Of a stretch of DNA of 64,000 bases, positions 1 to 11,500 are shown in pieces (the first letter of the stretch is position 1; each line of letters begins with the position of its first letter). The translations under genes and the position numbers were made by a program. The notes under the pieces are model-generated. The model saw only the letters and a program-made list of their open reading frames with translations, ran no database searches and was not told the DNA's origin. Location of the stretch: positions 25,216,763 to 25,280,762 of the forward strand of contig JAPTYO010000007.1 of NCBI GenBank assembly GCA_036873135.1. The letters run 5' to 3'. This DNA is from Clarkia xantiana subsp. parviflora (Eukaryota; Streptophyta; Magnoliopsida; Myrtales; Onagraceae).

Positions 1-3000
1 ACGCCGTGGGACACATCTCCGGCGCACACATGAACCCCGCAGTAACCCTAGCTTTCGCTGCGGTGAGGCATTTCCCATGGAAGCAGGTAAGCCTGATTCC
101 GAACATATATGAATGAAACAAACAGAATGTTACAAAAACTTGCGTCTGAAATTCCCATGTTTCCTGAAAATCTCATGTTTGGTTTTGTTGTTTACTGGTC
201 TTTTCTTTTTCCTTGGATGCTACTACTAGTTGTTCTTTATTTTGTCGTAATGTTGCTTTTCACATTTTCTAGTTTTTTTTAATTTCCCGCGGGGTGGTCC
301 TAGGGGCCCTCATCAGGAAGGCAGCACCCGTAGCATGCTTGCTCCACACCTAGACTAATTCCCACTCGCACCGGGTCAGCCTGTAAGGGGTAAAGTGCTG
401 GCCATGAACAATTTTCCATTCCCATAGTCACTAGCGGGGATTGAATGACCCGGTAGCAGTAAAGAGAAAGAGTTAATTTTGAAAATAACCTTCCATGCAT
501 GTTCTCTGTCTTGCATTTTGTCGGTCAGATCAAGTGTTATATATAGTTCATTTAAACTCTCATTTTTCTACTAGTTGTTTTAATAATAATTAAATCACTC
601 GCGCCGAACACAAAATGTTCGACATTTTTATTGAGTTTGGAAGGAGTTTAATCTGAAATCTCTAATTAAGAGACAAAGCATCTATCCGCAATAAAAATGG
701 TCAAAACTATCCTTAATATGGTATCTAGAGGTTAACTTAATAAAATACCAAACACAAAGATGGAATGGGGAATTATTCTCCTTCTCAAGTTTTGATGATG
801 TATATTTTTTATTCTAAAAAATGTAACTATTTTAAATTTCACACTTTAAAAGCTCTGTGAAACGACACACGTACACTAGCTAGCTAGTCTTTTTAGGGAT
901 GGGCATTAAAACCGAGATGACTGTACCGGACCAGTTCAAAACATACTATGTTTACAAAGAGTGACACGATACTATGATTTGGAAGTATTTAAAACAATTT
1001 GGGTTCGGAACCGGACCGGTGCCATGCCCAATCTTAGTCTTGAATAATTTATTAGTGGTTACCCATGTAGCTCGATAGTTAGGCACATGGAAATGAATTG
1101 AGTGAGGAACATGAAAGCGATATATATATATAAATATAGAGAGTGAGAGAGAGAGGTAGATGAGTGCATATATATATATCCTGTCGCTGTTTTGGGAGAA
1201 ATTATTGAGCCGGACCCAGAAAGATGCATACATGGTTGGACCCCTCCACTTGTTAATTAAGCCATGACGATCGAGTCACGTTGTAAGACATACAGAGAGG
1301 CAGATTGGCTTAAGTTCGGTGGTTACCTTTCCATCCAAAGTCGGCCCACCTTATTTTAATGACGCTTCTTCTAAGATGTTCTTATATACCCAAAGCTGGT
1401 GGTGGTCTCTCCACAAGCCACATCATTTGGCGGGTTTATAACAAAAAAAATCACAAAACTTTTAATTTTTTAATTTCCCTACTTCAACTTTCTTTTTAAA
1501 CCAAAATAAAAAATAAAAAAATACACTCATTACCTTCCGTCAAAACTTAATGGAAAATGTCATGGGGTTTCAAAGAGACACACATGACCGACAAAGAGAC
1601 GAATGTAAATTTTTGGTCTAAAATCAACAATTAAATTATTTGCAACTTATAAAACAAAATTCGGGTGGCTATTTATTTATTTATATAAACGGACATATTT
1701 AGTTATTATCCCTTGTAACTTTAATTATAGGTATACCTTACAATGACACAACATGCATGCAGGTGCCACTCTACGCAGCTGCCCAGCTTACAGGGGCAAT
1801 ATCTGCCGCATTTACGGTGCGAATACTAGTGGACCCGGTTAAACAAGTAGGGACCACATCACCTACGGGTACCGATGCGAAAGCATTCATTATGGAAATC
1901 ATCGTAACATTCTCCTTGATGTTCATCACCTCAGCTGTTGCAACAGACACCAAAGCTGTACGTTTATCTAATTAATGACAAGCACTTCTAATGTTTATAC
2001 TCAATTATTCTATACACCTTCTAGTCTCAAATGAGTCTTATTACGGCACGTGCACAATCATTAACTCTGAGCTAATATAAAACGCGTTAGTATTATTAAA
2101 TTTTAATTTATATTTGTTTCCTTTAATTTACATATAATTTTTTCTATAACTGATATTTTGATTTACACATACAGATTTTCATATGAAACAAGATATGATA
2201 ACATTCTATATGATGTCCAATGTCCATACAATGTTATATATTTCTAAATTACTTTTATAACATGTTAATAATAAATAAGATGAATAAATTTTTTCTATAT
2301 AGAATCGTGTACAAAGTGCGATTCAGTTTAGTGACTAGTTAATTGTATATATTGCTTGTCCATGTAATAAGTGAGTAGTTTATTTATATATTTTTTTTGC
2401 CAATAAGTAAGTAGTTTATCTTCAGATCGGAGAGCTCGCAGGGATAGCGGTCGGGTCAACTGTGTGCATAGCATCCATCTTAGCAGGGTAAGTAATCAAT
2501 TAGCGTTTCATAAACAAGTTATTAGAGAAATGATACACGATCTGACTGTGTCTAGATAATTAATTGTCCTGTAAATTGTCAAAAATTATAAATCATACCA
2601 TTTAGACACAATCAAACCGTGATGTCCGTGATCAAACCGTGATGTCCGTGTATCATTTCTCAAATTATTACTCGGAAATCACGCAAGACGTATCGATATG
2701 TTCGGTTTAAACATGGTGAAAACATATTTTGTGGATTAATTAATAAGGTAGGTGTGACATGCAGACCGATATCGGGTGGGTCGATGAACCCGGCGAGAAG
2801 CATAGGACCCGCGCTTGCTAGCTCATACTACAAGGGGCTGTGGGTTTACCTCTTGGGTCCAGTCGTAGGAGCCCTAACCGGGGCATGGACTTACAATTTC
2901 ATTCGACTCACCGATAAGACGGGTCGCGAAATCTCCCCGTCAACTTCATTCAAACTACGAAGAATCAAGAGTCACCAAGAACAACAAATCGACAATACCA

Positions 3001-3023
3001 ACCCGCTCGATTCGCAACGATGA
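1..3023 (+). CDS. NIP2-1: NIP aquaporin, NIP2/Lsi1-like silicic acid channel (3' part)
   Basis: This is a plasma-membrane major intrinsic protein; its group carries silicic acid and related small neutral solutes. The 5' end lies outside the window. Four exons are visible: 1-86 (frame from base 3), 1763-1957, 2426-2487 and 2765-3023, all with GT..AG introns and compatible phases, ending at TGA 3021-3023. The first exon has the loop-B motif HMNPAV and the last has GGSMNPAR. Exactly 108 residues separate the two NPA motifs. Counting back from the second NPA gives Ser at the H5 selectivity position, Gly at LE1 and Arg at LE2. This is the S-G-R part of the GSGR filter of NIP group III; the H2 Gly lies upstream, off the window. 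The C-terminal tail with SFKLRR also resembles Lsi1. Known for the family: Lsi1 proteins are Si influx channels, also permeable to boric acid and arsenite. Inferred: this gene does the same. NIP identity is nearly certain; the NIP2 subgroup is likely. Confidence 0.9.
284..480. repeat. GC-richer island in NIP intron 1
   Basis: A stretch of about 200 bp is clearly richer in G and C than the surrounding AT-rich intron and has no coding sense that I can see. It looks like an inserted repeat fragment, but no terminal repeats or target duplication could be defined and I do not recognise the family. The rest of this 1.7-kb intron holds TA and GA microsatellite tracts near 1120-1180. Confidence 0.35.
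2611..2650. repeat. 20-bp perfect tandem duplication in NIP intron
   Basis: The 20-base unit starting ATCAAACCGTGATG occurs twice head to tail in the last intron (2611-2630 and 2631-2650). It is probably a replication-slippage event with no effect on the splice sites. Confidence 0.9.
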
Positions 3024-3736
3024 ATTTATTAGTCGATGGATGCAATGTGATAATGTTGTTGCACTCATATATTATCTATACTATTACCGTGTTAGTAACC
3101 TAAATAGTAATAATATGAATATATATGTGAAATTATAATGATAAATAAAATAATTTTCCATCTTAGGGATACGAATTTTGGGCCCATCTCAGTTTAGCAT
3201 ATAGATGAAAGCCCATGTAACCAAACCATCAACAACAACATGAGACTTGAGTGGCCTTGCAAATGCGGTTTTCCACATTTGTGCCATGGATCCGAATCGG
3301 GTCTATTTTATAAATTTATCAGATCTGAAATTTATCAGATCTGAAATTTTATTTTACATATAACTTCATATTTTATTTTATTTTATAAACTCTTAAATTT
3401 ATCAGATCTTCATATTTTATTTGACCTAATAGAGAATTTCTAACTTCTCACGTAACTTTCGACCCGAAAAATATGAAGTTAAGGCGAGCCCTGGTCCCTA
3501 GCTCATTCAATTCCTCAGTACGGTCGATGCACATTCAAGGCAAAGCCTATCATAATAGGATGACTTTTATCACTTTGAACTTTACGTTATTAGTAACTTC
3601 TCATTCAAGGATGATAGTACTCAAATACGAGTGGTAGGTGTTAAAATAATTAAAATTTAACTAAATTTCACTCACAAGCTTGAACTTATGAAAAAATTTA
3701 TTAGTGCTTAAGTATTATTACTTAAAAATAGTATTA
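3024..3736. other. 3' flank of the NIP gene
   Basis: AT-rich sequence that includes the 3' UTR of the NIP gene. A short direct repeat (AATTTATCAGATCT) occurs several times near 3315-3410. No gene or recognisable element was found before the gypsy target site. Confidence 0.5.
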
Positions 3737-4050
3737 GAGCGTGATGGGTTTGGCTATAGCCGTTAGACTCTTTAACGATGAGGAAACGGTGAATAGGCCC
3801 ACTGGGCCCTAAAAGGAGGTCAAGAAGACCAAGGCGAAGGGTCCCGACAGAGGGAGTCCCGATGATGAAAGGTCCCGACAGAGTCGGTCCCGATAGGTGA
3901 GTTGGACACTCCCGATGAGATGCCTTTAAGTAGGCCCCGATGATGAATCCCTGAGAACGATTGGCCCTGTCACGATGACGAGGGGCCCCGAGCGGTGACA
4001 CAACGAGATAACTCTGGAGTCCCCGATATTAGTCGGGACTTGCTATCAGA

Positions 4051-4200
4051 GGTTAAGGCCGAGATACGCGAGGCGTGGCCGAGATACGCGGAGCGTGGTT
4101 GAGATACGCGGAGCGTGGCCGAGATACGCGGGGCGTGGCCGAGATAAGCGAGATCATGGCCTAGATAGGCGGGATCGTTGCCGAGATATGCGGAATACGG
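4051..4200 (+). repeat. 20-bp subrepeats in the 5' LTR
   Basis: Units like GCCGAGATACGCGGAGCGTG repeat four times and then continue into two or three degenerate GAGATA-containing units. The 3' LTR has only one intact unit. The array lies upstream of the TATA box, so copy number could affect promoter strength. Confidence 0.85.
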
Positions 4201-4247
4201 GCTAACCACCCCAATGGTTCACCAGGTAACTGAGGTACCTCTTCGCC

Positions 4248-4255
4248 TATAAAAG
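4248..4255 (+). promoter_or_regulatory. TATA box in gypsy 5' LTR
   Basis: TATAAAAG within a GC-richer context, about 200 bp before the LTR end, and conserved in the 3' LTR at 16255-16262. Its position fits the U3/R boundary of a plant gypsy LTR. Confidence 0.7.
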
Positions 4256-4459
4256 GGCAGAGGTTACCTCAGATCACGGACGTTTTTGAGATACACTACT
4301 TGAGTTTACTGCTTGCCAGTCCATACGAGATACTCATTTAAGCATCGGAGAGAGATTCTGGGTCACCGCCCGGTCTATCCCCTCTTGCAGGATTAAGTGG
4401 AGTGAAGTAGTTAGGATCGTCGTCAAAGATCGTGCCGGAGTTCCACCGTGATCGAACAT

Positions 4460-4470
4460 TGGCGCCGTCT
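4460..4470 (+). other. Primer-binding site of the gypsy element
   Basis: TGGCGCCGTC begins two bases after the 5' LTR. The first nine bases match the complement of a plant tRNA-Asp 3' end (CCA included), as in many Tat/Athila elements; later bases diverge. Confidence 0.65.
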
Positions 4471-4507
4471 GTGGGAACGTAACAAAAAGCTGATATGTAC
4501 TCGTTCA

Positions 4508-6126
4508 ATGGTGGCTGGCAAGCAAAGAAGACAAGGACAATCTGGTGGTTCCCGTCATCCTGCTGCGACGACTCTGAATTCACCACCAGAGCATGCGGAG
4601 GACCAGAATCTCCCCGCGGAGGTCTCTCGGACAGGGGGGCATAATGAAGCTCCTGAAGATACTGCTGCTCAACACCAGGGGAATAGGGAGCAGGTGGCTC
4701 CTCCAGCTGCGGACCTGACGAGGGCTGTGGCGGAAGCCATGCCAATGTTTTTGGCAGCCGTGGAGGCCCTCTTAGATCGGAGAGAGGCTGCGAGGAGGCA
4801 AGAGGAGATGCCTCCGCTAGAAGAGGAAGCGCCCCCGCCAGCAGAGGTTCAGAATGTTCAGGAGGTTCAGCCCCGAAACCTGGGCAGGAGTAGGGAGTCC
4901 ACCCAACCAGAACGATTCGTGGTCGATGGGCCAGGACCGGTGCAACATAGGACCATTCCCCTTAATGGTCCTATCACCCCCGATCAGGTGGTGAAGATCG
5001 TGAACATCTGCATGAGAGAGCAAAAGCCGATGGTGTCGGAGCTGAGGGATCGATCCACCCATCCCTTCGTTCCTCGACTTATAGACACCCTCGCCCCGCC
5101 AGGACTGGGTATCCCCACGATCAAGGAGTACGATGGCGAGCGAGATCCGGTTCGTCATGTCCAGAAGCACCTCATGACGTGTCTGGGCAGAGTCCCGAAT
5201 GAGGATATTGTGTGTACGTTGTTCCCGAACACACTGGGCGAGAGAGCCCTAACCTGACTCTTCAGTCTGCCCCCAGACTGCATCACTTGCTGGGCTGATA
5301 TGCATGACCGCTTCATTCAGCAGTACCAGGGTCGCAGACGTCTGCTGAAGAGTGTGAGGTCCCTGACCCAGGTGGTACAGAGGCCCGACGAGTCGCTGGC
5401 GCACTACTACCAGCGATACACTGCCAGCATGGCGGAGATTGACGAGGAGATTTCGGAAGGTGAGACCATCCGTACCTTCATTCGGAACCTAACAGCCCCC
5501 TATGGTTCCGACTTGATACACAGTGTGGCTGAGAAGCCTGTATGTAATATGGAGGCATTGCAGAAAAGGGTGAAGCGGCAAATCGACGTCCAGGAGTCGA
5601 AAATAGCTGCTGGAGAACTTGAGCCCCCGAAGTCAAATAAGGGAAAGCAGTCGTCCAAACCCTTGGACGATCGTAAGTCAAAGGATAAATCCGAGAGCAG
5701 TCGGAGTCGAGGCCGCTCTGATCGAAGGGATGATAGGCGTTCCTCGAAGGACAGGCGGGAGGATCATGACATTCCTCTCAACAACTCCATGGCGGAGGTG
5801 TTAACAGTCATGGAACGACAGGGTATCTCCAGGTACCCCCCGAAGAAGGAAGGAGAATTTTTGGGATCCCGCACCGATCGTTACTGTCGATTTCACCGCG
5901 CAAACGGTCACGACACTAACCATTGTCGGGAGCTGAAGAAGGAGATCGAAAAGCTGATCCAGTAGGGGAAGCTTAAGGAGTTTGTCGGGGAAAAGCGGTG
6001 TCGATCCCGTTCTCGATCCCGATCACGGTCCCATTCCCGGTCCCGCGATCGGTCCCCAAAGAAGAAGAGGTCTGACCCAGAAGAGAGTCTTCTGGTGTCC
6101 GTAAGGAGAAGCGGGGCACTATCAAT
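4508..6126 (+). pseudogene. gypsy gag, broken
   Basis: Capsid-like gag gene. The first ATG in a good frame is 4508. The reading frame is open to a TGA at 5255-5257, which replaces what is probably a Trp codon, then continues in the same frame to a TAG at 5963-5965. A low-complexity Pro/Glu-rich N-terminal part precedes the conserved capsid region (about 5080-5560, with the motif HYYQRY). A Ser/Arg/Asp-rich basic segment and a CRFHRANGHDTNHC zinc-knuckle-like motif (about 5887-5928) follow. Beyond the TAG the frame encodes an Arg/Ser-rich stretch to about 6110. In a live element this would package RNA into virus-like particles; here it is interrupted. Confidence 0.85.
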
Positions 6127-6762
6127 GTGATTCACGGAGGATTTGCTGCGGGAGGAGATACCTCGTCCTCTCGGGAAGTTTATGCCTCTAGAATTCCCGC
6201 TGCTGTGGTGCTGGGTAAGAGGTCCCGATCCTGGACCCTGAAGGAAGAGATGGTGATCTCCTTTTCGTCGGAGGATCTCGTAGGCGTGGAGACTCCACAC
6301 GATGACGCTTTGATCGTGACCTTGGATGTGGATGGATACGAGATGAAGCGGATTCTGATCGATGGAGGGAGCTCCTCCGATATTCTGTTCATGGATGCGC
6401 TGGAGGCCATGGGGAAAACTAAGTAGGACCTGAAGGAGGCAAACTTCCCGATGGTCGGATTCTCTGGCCTTACCTCCTATCCGCTAGGAGTGATCACCTT
6501 ACCAGTGGAGTTTGGTAGTGGGTGGAAATCGGAGAGGAGGAACGTGGAGTTTGTGGTAGTTGAGTCCGCGGGGACCTACAACGCGATTATCGGGAGAACT
6601 ACCATCAACCCCCTGATGGCAGTTGCCTCGACTGTGCACCAGAAGATGAAGTTCCCGACTGACCATGGAGTCGGAGAGGTCAAGGGCGACCAGGTGGCTT
6701 CCAGGAAATGTTATGTTAACGCCACCCGAAGGAAAAGACGAGAGGCTATGACTGTCCTCTAG
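6127..6762 (+). pseudogene. gypsy aspartic protease, broken
   Basis: Retroviral-type aspartic protease remnant. The active-site motif appears as LIDGGSSSDILF near 6353-6390, and the flap and hydrophobic second half (YNAIIGRTT, about 6577-6606) are readable. TAG stops interrupt it at 6424-6426 and 6760-6762; each could come from one substitution. The protease would cleave the gag-pol polyprotein. Confidence 0.8.
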
Positions 6763-6804
6763 ACCGATGCTGATCCGAGAGAGGAGTTTGGGCGTCCCGC
6801 CCCC

Positions 6805-7250
6805 ATGGAGGATTTGAAGGAGGTCGAGATTGATGGACCTCAGAGGAAGGTGAAAATCGGGTCTGCTCTGACCGAGGAGACCGCCCGAGAATTGATCGAT
6901 CTGCTGAAGGAGTTCAATGAGCTGTTTGCCTGGTCCCCGAGTGACATGCCAAGAATCAGCCCTGATGTGATCGTTCACGAATTGAAGATCGATCCCGCGA
7001 TCAAGCCTATCGCGCAGAAAAGGCATCCAATTGGCGCAGACAAGAGGATCGCGATCCAGCAGGAGGTGGGCAGGTTGCTCGATGCTGGATTTATTAAGGA
7101 GCTCCGATTCCAGACTTGGGTCGCCAACTCGGTTCTGGTGAAGAAGAGCAATGGGAAATGGCGGATGTGTGTTGACGAAAACCGACCTGATGCGTCGGGG
7201 AGATTAGTAAAATGGGCAGTCGAGCTTAGTGAGTTCCACACTTCGCTCTG
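6805..7250 (+). pseudogene. gypsy reverse transcriptase, N-terminal fragment
   Basis: Only the start of RT remains: the leader with LKIDPAIKPIAQKRHPIG, the fingers region and the motif NGKWRMCVD (about 7150-7175). The sequence then jumps directly to RPDASGRLVKWAVELSEF, which in intact Tat elements lies near the end of the first RNase H region. The palm with the YxDD catalytic residues and most of the first RNase H are missing, so a deletion on the order of 1 kb is inferred. A TGA at 7249-7251 and a frameshift follow. Confidence 0.8.
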
Positions 7251-7254
7251 AGAA

Positions 7255-7765
7255 TGGCTATTAAAGGTCAGGCGTTGACGGTTTTATAGCAGAATCTACA
7301 GCCCCCGATCTGGAAGAAGCGGGTCCTGTAGAGGGGGCAACTATGGAGGTCCCGACAGCAGAGCAGCCAGAAATAGCGGAACAATCAGAACACCCAAATG
7401 AAGAAAATACTTGGGAAATGTACACTGATAGTTCTTCGAGTTCAGAAGGATCGGGAGCAGGGTTCGTACTGATACCACCAGGCGGAGGCGAACCCCTTCG
7501 GTATGCTTTGGCCTTAATGTTTAGGGCCACCAACAATGAAGCTGAGTATGAGGCTCTTATCACAGGCCTCAAAATTGCTAAAGGTACAGGAGTTGGTCAC
7601 TTGCGGGTAAAATGTGACGCCGGTCTGATTGTGAATCAAGTCCAAGGGCGATACGAGGCAAAGAGTCCGATGATGAGAAAGTACCTTCGCGAGGTGCAAG
7701 TCTTGAAAGAGAGTTTCAAGAGTTTCGATATTGAGGCGACCCGAGGGAGAAGAATTCGGAAGCAG
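7255..7765 (+). pseudogene. gypsy second RNase H (Tat-type), frameshifted
   Basis: After a frameshift near 7290 the reading resumes with FIAESTAPD and then an RNase H fold: a first acidic residue in WEMYTDSS, then GSGAGFVL, a Glu in NNEAEYEAL, and an Asp in VKCDAGLIVNQVQG. A frameshift near 7745-7760 separates it from the integrase frame (NSEADALSKFAL). An extra RNase H-like domain between RT/RNase H and integrase is known from the Tat clade. Confidence 0.75.
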
Positions 7766-7770
7766 ATGCC

Positions 7771-8250
7771 TTGAGCAAATTTGCCTTGGGGGCACCCCTC
7801 GAGGAAAATCGGAAGGTGCATTTCTTGGAAAAGGTGATCTTGTCTACCATTGATCCATCGGAGGTATGTGCCATTGAAGCAGGATCGAAGGAGGAGCCTA
7901 CTTGGATAACTCCGATAGTCGCGTATCTGACTACGGGGGCAGTCCCTGATGATGGAGTAGTAGCTGACAGGATACGTCGGATTGCGGTTAATTATGCAAT
8001 GGTGGACAATCAGCTGTACAAAAAGGGATGGTTCTCAACTCCTTACTTGAAGTGTGTGGCTGAACCCGACACAACTCGAATCCTTAGGGAGGTGCACGAA
8101 GGGGTCGCGGCTTGTCACGAAGGAGCCCGATCCATTACGAAGAAAGTGCTGAATTTTGGCTATTATTGGCCCACGATGAGCAAGGAAGCGACGTTGCTAG
8201 TCCGGTCTTGTGATGCGTGCCAGAGGTACGCCCCGAATATCGTGGCTCCG
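7771..8250 (+). pseudogene. gypsy integrase N-terminal part (zinc-binding)
   Basis: Integrase N-terminal region with an HHCC zinc-binding pattern: His in REVHEG, His in ACHEGARS, and CDACQRY at about 8209-8230. The frame is open up to the point where the Copia element inserted (TSD CTCCG, 8246-8250). The protein continues on the other side at 13994. Confidence 0.85.
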
Positions 8251-8526
8251 TAAAAGCTTTAGGAGGATGAATCATTTGTTGATTGATGATTAGGGATTAC
8301 AATGCAATAGGTAAACTATATATACTAGGTGATAAGGATCACCAACTAGGACTAGCTATCCTATGTGCCCAACTTGGTGTACCAAGGTGCATACACCATG
8401 TAACATGTACTACATGATATATGCACCATATAATAACCTTATACAATCATCTAATGACATGATAGAAGTAAATGCAAGTGTAAATGACAAGATGCAATGT
8501 GAGCATATCAACTTATATACTCTATA
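8251..8526 (-). repeat. 3' LTR of Copia-1
   Basis: 276 bp, TAAAAGC to CTCTATA on the + strand. It differs from the 5' LTR at two positions (near 8269 and 8314 here). The polyprotein stop codon lies just inside it. Confidence 0.95.
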
Positions 8527-11500
8527 TTCTCCCATCCTTTTCTTCTTCTTCTCTTCTTTCTTGGAACACATCCTTGATTCCATATAGCTTTAGCAAAGCT
8601 AAGTGTTGATTCTTTACTAATGCCTTGGTAAGCAAGTCAGCAAGTTGTTCCTTTGAAGGAATGTAATGGACACCTATGATTCCTTGTTGAATATGATGTC
8701 TTGTGAAGTGGCAGTCTAGCTCAATGTGCTTGGTGCGCTCATGGAACATGGGATTCTTTGCAATCTTCACAGCTGCCTGGCTATCTGTGTAGATTGGGAT
8801 AGGAAGATTTACTTGTATGCCAAGTTCCTTGAGGATTCTCCCCACCCAAAGTGCCTCTTGAATTGCAACTCTTAGACATCTATACTCTGCTTCAGCACTT
8901 GATAGGGAAATTGTGTCTTGCTTCTTTACCTTCCAGGCTATCATAGCTTCTCCTAGCTTGACACAATAGGCACTCACTGATTTCCTACTAAAAGGGCAAG
9001 CAGCCCAATCAGAATCACAAAACAAACTCAAATTGAGCTTGTTGTTGGAAGGATAGATCAATCCTTGTCCTGGAGTGCCTTTAATGTATCTGATGACTCT
9101 TATGACTGCATCATGATGGGACCTCTTTGGCTTGTCAACAAATTGACTGAGTCTTTGTACTGAAAAGCTAATGTCTGGCCTTGTCATGGTAAGGTATAGC
9201 AACTTGCCAATGATCCTCCTATAAGAAGTGGCATCCTCCAATAGTGTATCATCACTGTTTGAATTAGTTGATTTGTCATACTCATGTGTGGTGAGTTTGA
9301 CATTGAACTCCATAGGGGTTTCAGCAGGCCTTGCAGCTCCTAGGCCAGCATCTTCAATGAGCTCAATTGCATACTTCCTTTGGTTGATTACAAGACCTCT
9401 ATCTGACCTTGCAACTTCAAGTCCCAAAAAGTACCTCAAGTCTCCTAAGTCCTTCAATTTGAAGTGTGTTTGGAGTGTGTTCTTCAATTGATTGATCATC
9501 TTGGTGTTGGAGCCAGTGATTAGAAGATCATCAACATAGGTGAAAAGAAAAACTTTGTCATCACCTTGTATCTTGGTGAACAAGGAATGATCTGAGGCAC
9601 ATTGTTTGTAACCATTCTTCAATAAGGTTTGAGTGAGCTTGATGTTCCATTGTCTTGAAGCTTGTTTGAGACCATACAAGGACTTGTTGAGCTTGCACAC
9701 AAGATTGGGGTATCCCTCAAGAGACTTGGAATGACTGAAACCTTGGGGAATGTCCATATACACTTCTTCATTTAGATCACCTTGAAGAAATGCATTGTTT
9801 ACATCCATGTGGTACAATCCCCATGATTTGGAAGCTGCCAAAGCTAATATGATCCTCACTGTGTCCATTTTGACTACAGGGGAGAATGTCTCATTGAAAT
9901 CAGTCCCTTCAATTTGAGTGAATCCCTTGGCAACCAATCTTGCTTTGTATCTTTCAATGGAACCATCAGAATTGTATTTGACTTTAAATACCCATTTGCA
10001 ACCAATTGAAGATTTGCCTTGTGGGAGTTCTATTAGCTCCCAAGTGTTGTTGTTTTGAAGTGCTTGCATTTCTTCCTTCATGGCTAAGATCCATTTTGGG
10101 TCTTTGATTGCTTGTTTATAGGTGGTTGGCTCTTTGATCTTGCCAAGGGCAGCCAAGAAGCATTTGTATTGTGGACCCAAGTTGTTATAGGATACATACT
10201 TCTCCATTCCAAAAATAGCATTTGAACTTGATCTTTGTTTGAGTTCAGCAAGCCTTGCACTTCTCCTAGGAGGTGTTGGGTGTAGTTGTGCAATTCTAAG
10301 ACTCCTTCTCAGATTGGAAGGTTGGGGTGCTTCTTCTTCAATTGGTTGTTGAGGTGGTTGATCCTCAATCTGAGGTGCTTGATCATCCATTTGAGGTGTG
10401 GCAACCTCAATGGGAGGAGTGTTGGTTGATACATCCATGTCAAAATGAAATGGATTCTCAGGTGGGAAATCCTCAAGTGGTTGCTTGACTCCCAAGCAAG
10501 ATGGAATAAGAGCCTTTAGAGCATCCTTTGACATGCTAAAGGGGAAGATATCTTCATGGAAATGAACATCCCTTGATACATGAAACACTGAGTTTGAAAT
10601 GTTCATCACAAGGTATCCTTTTTGAGATGTTGAATATCCCATTAGGATGCATGGTTCAGCCCTTGGACTAAACTTGTCATGGTTGTTCAATTTGGTTGAA
10701 AAACATAGACAACCTATAGTTCTCAAGTGATGAAGAGAAGGAGTTTTGCCATATAACACTTCAATAGGTGACTTGAACTTCAAGATAGAGGTGGGAAGCC
10801 TATTGAGTAAGTAACAAGCATTGAGTATGCAATACCCCCAATGCCTCAAAGGCATGGATGCTTGAAATCTTATAGCTCTAGCAATGTTGAGGATGTCCCT
10901 ATGTTTGCGTTCCACCCTTCCATTTTGTTGTGGTGTATGCACACAACTTGTTTGATGGAGAATGCCAAATTGAAGAAGCAAACCTTTGCAAACAGAATTG
11001 ATGAACTCAGTCCCATTATCACTCCTCAAGGTTTTGACCATTGTTCCAAATTGATTCTTCACCATGATTAAGAAATTCTTGATGTGCAAGAAAGTGTCAC
11101 TCTTGTGCCTCATCAAGTAAACCCAAGTTGCCCTTGAGTGATCATCAACAATGGTCAAGAAGTATTGATTGTTCTTGAAGGTTGGCACTTTGTAAGGACC
11201 CCATAAATCCATGTGAACCAAATCAAAGGGCTTTGAAGCAATAGAATCACTTGTTGGAAATGAAAATCTAGATTGTTTTGCAAGAGGACAAATAGTGCAT
11301 TGTTTGATACAACCATATGTCTTATTCAAGCCTAAAACATCCAAATGATTCAAATATTGTTCTGAAACATGGCCCAAACGCCTATGCCATCTCAATACTT
11401 CATCCTTATTCTCCAAGCAAGCAGCTGCCAACTTCCTTGGGCTTGAAGGCACCACATCCTTCAAAGTGTATAGTCCTCTATTCAATTCCCCAATCACCAT

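Larger units (their letters stand above)
3742..4458 (+). repeat. 5' LTR of the gypsy element
   Basis: 717 bp from TGATGGGTTTGG to GATCGAACA. It aligns with 15809-16465. It is 60 bp longer than the 3' LTR because it holds four instead of one copy of a 20-bp subrepeat (about 4051-4130). A TATA box lies at 4248-4255. Confidence 0.95.

Noticed and set aside
16..500. Short ORFs in the first NIP intron
   Set aside because: They have no domain or start context, overlap a probable repeat and lie between clear exon borders.
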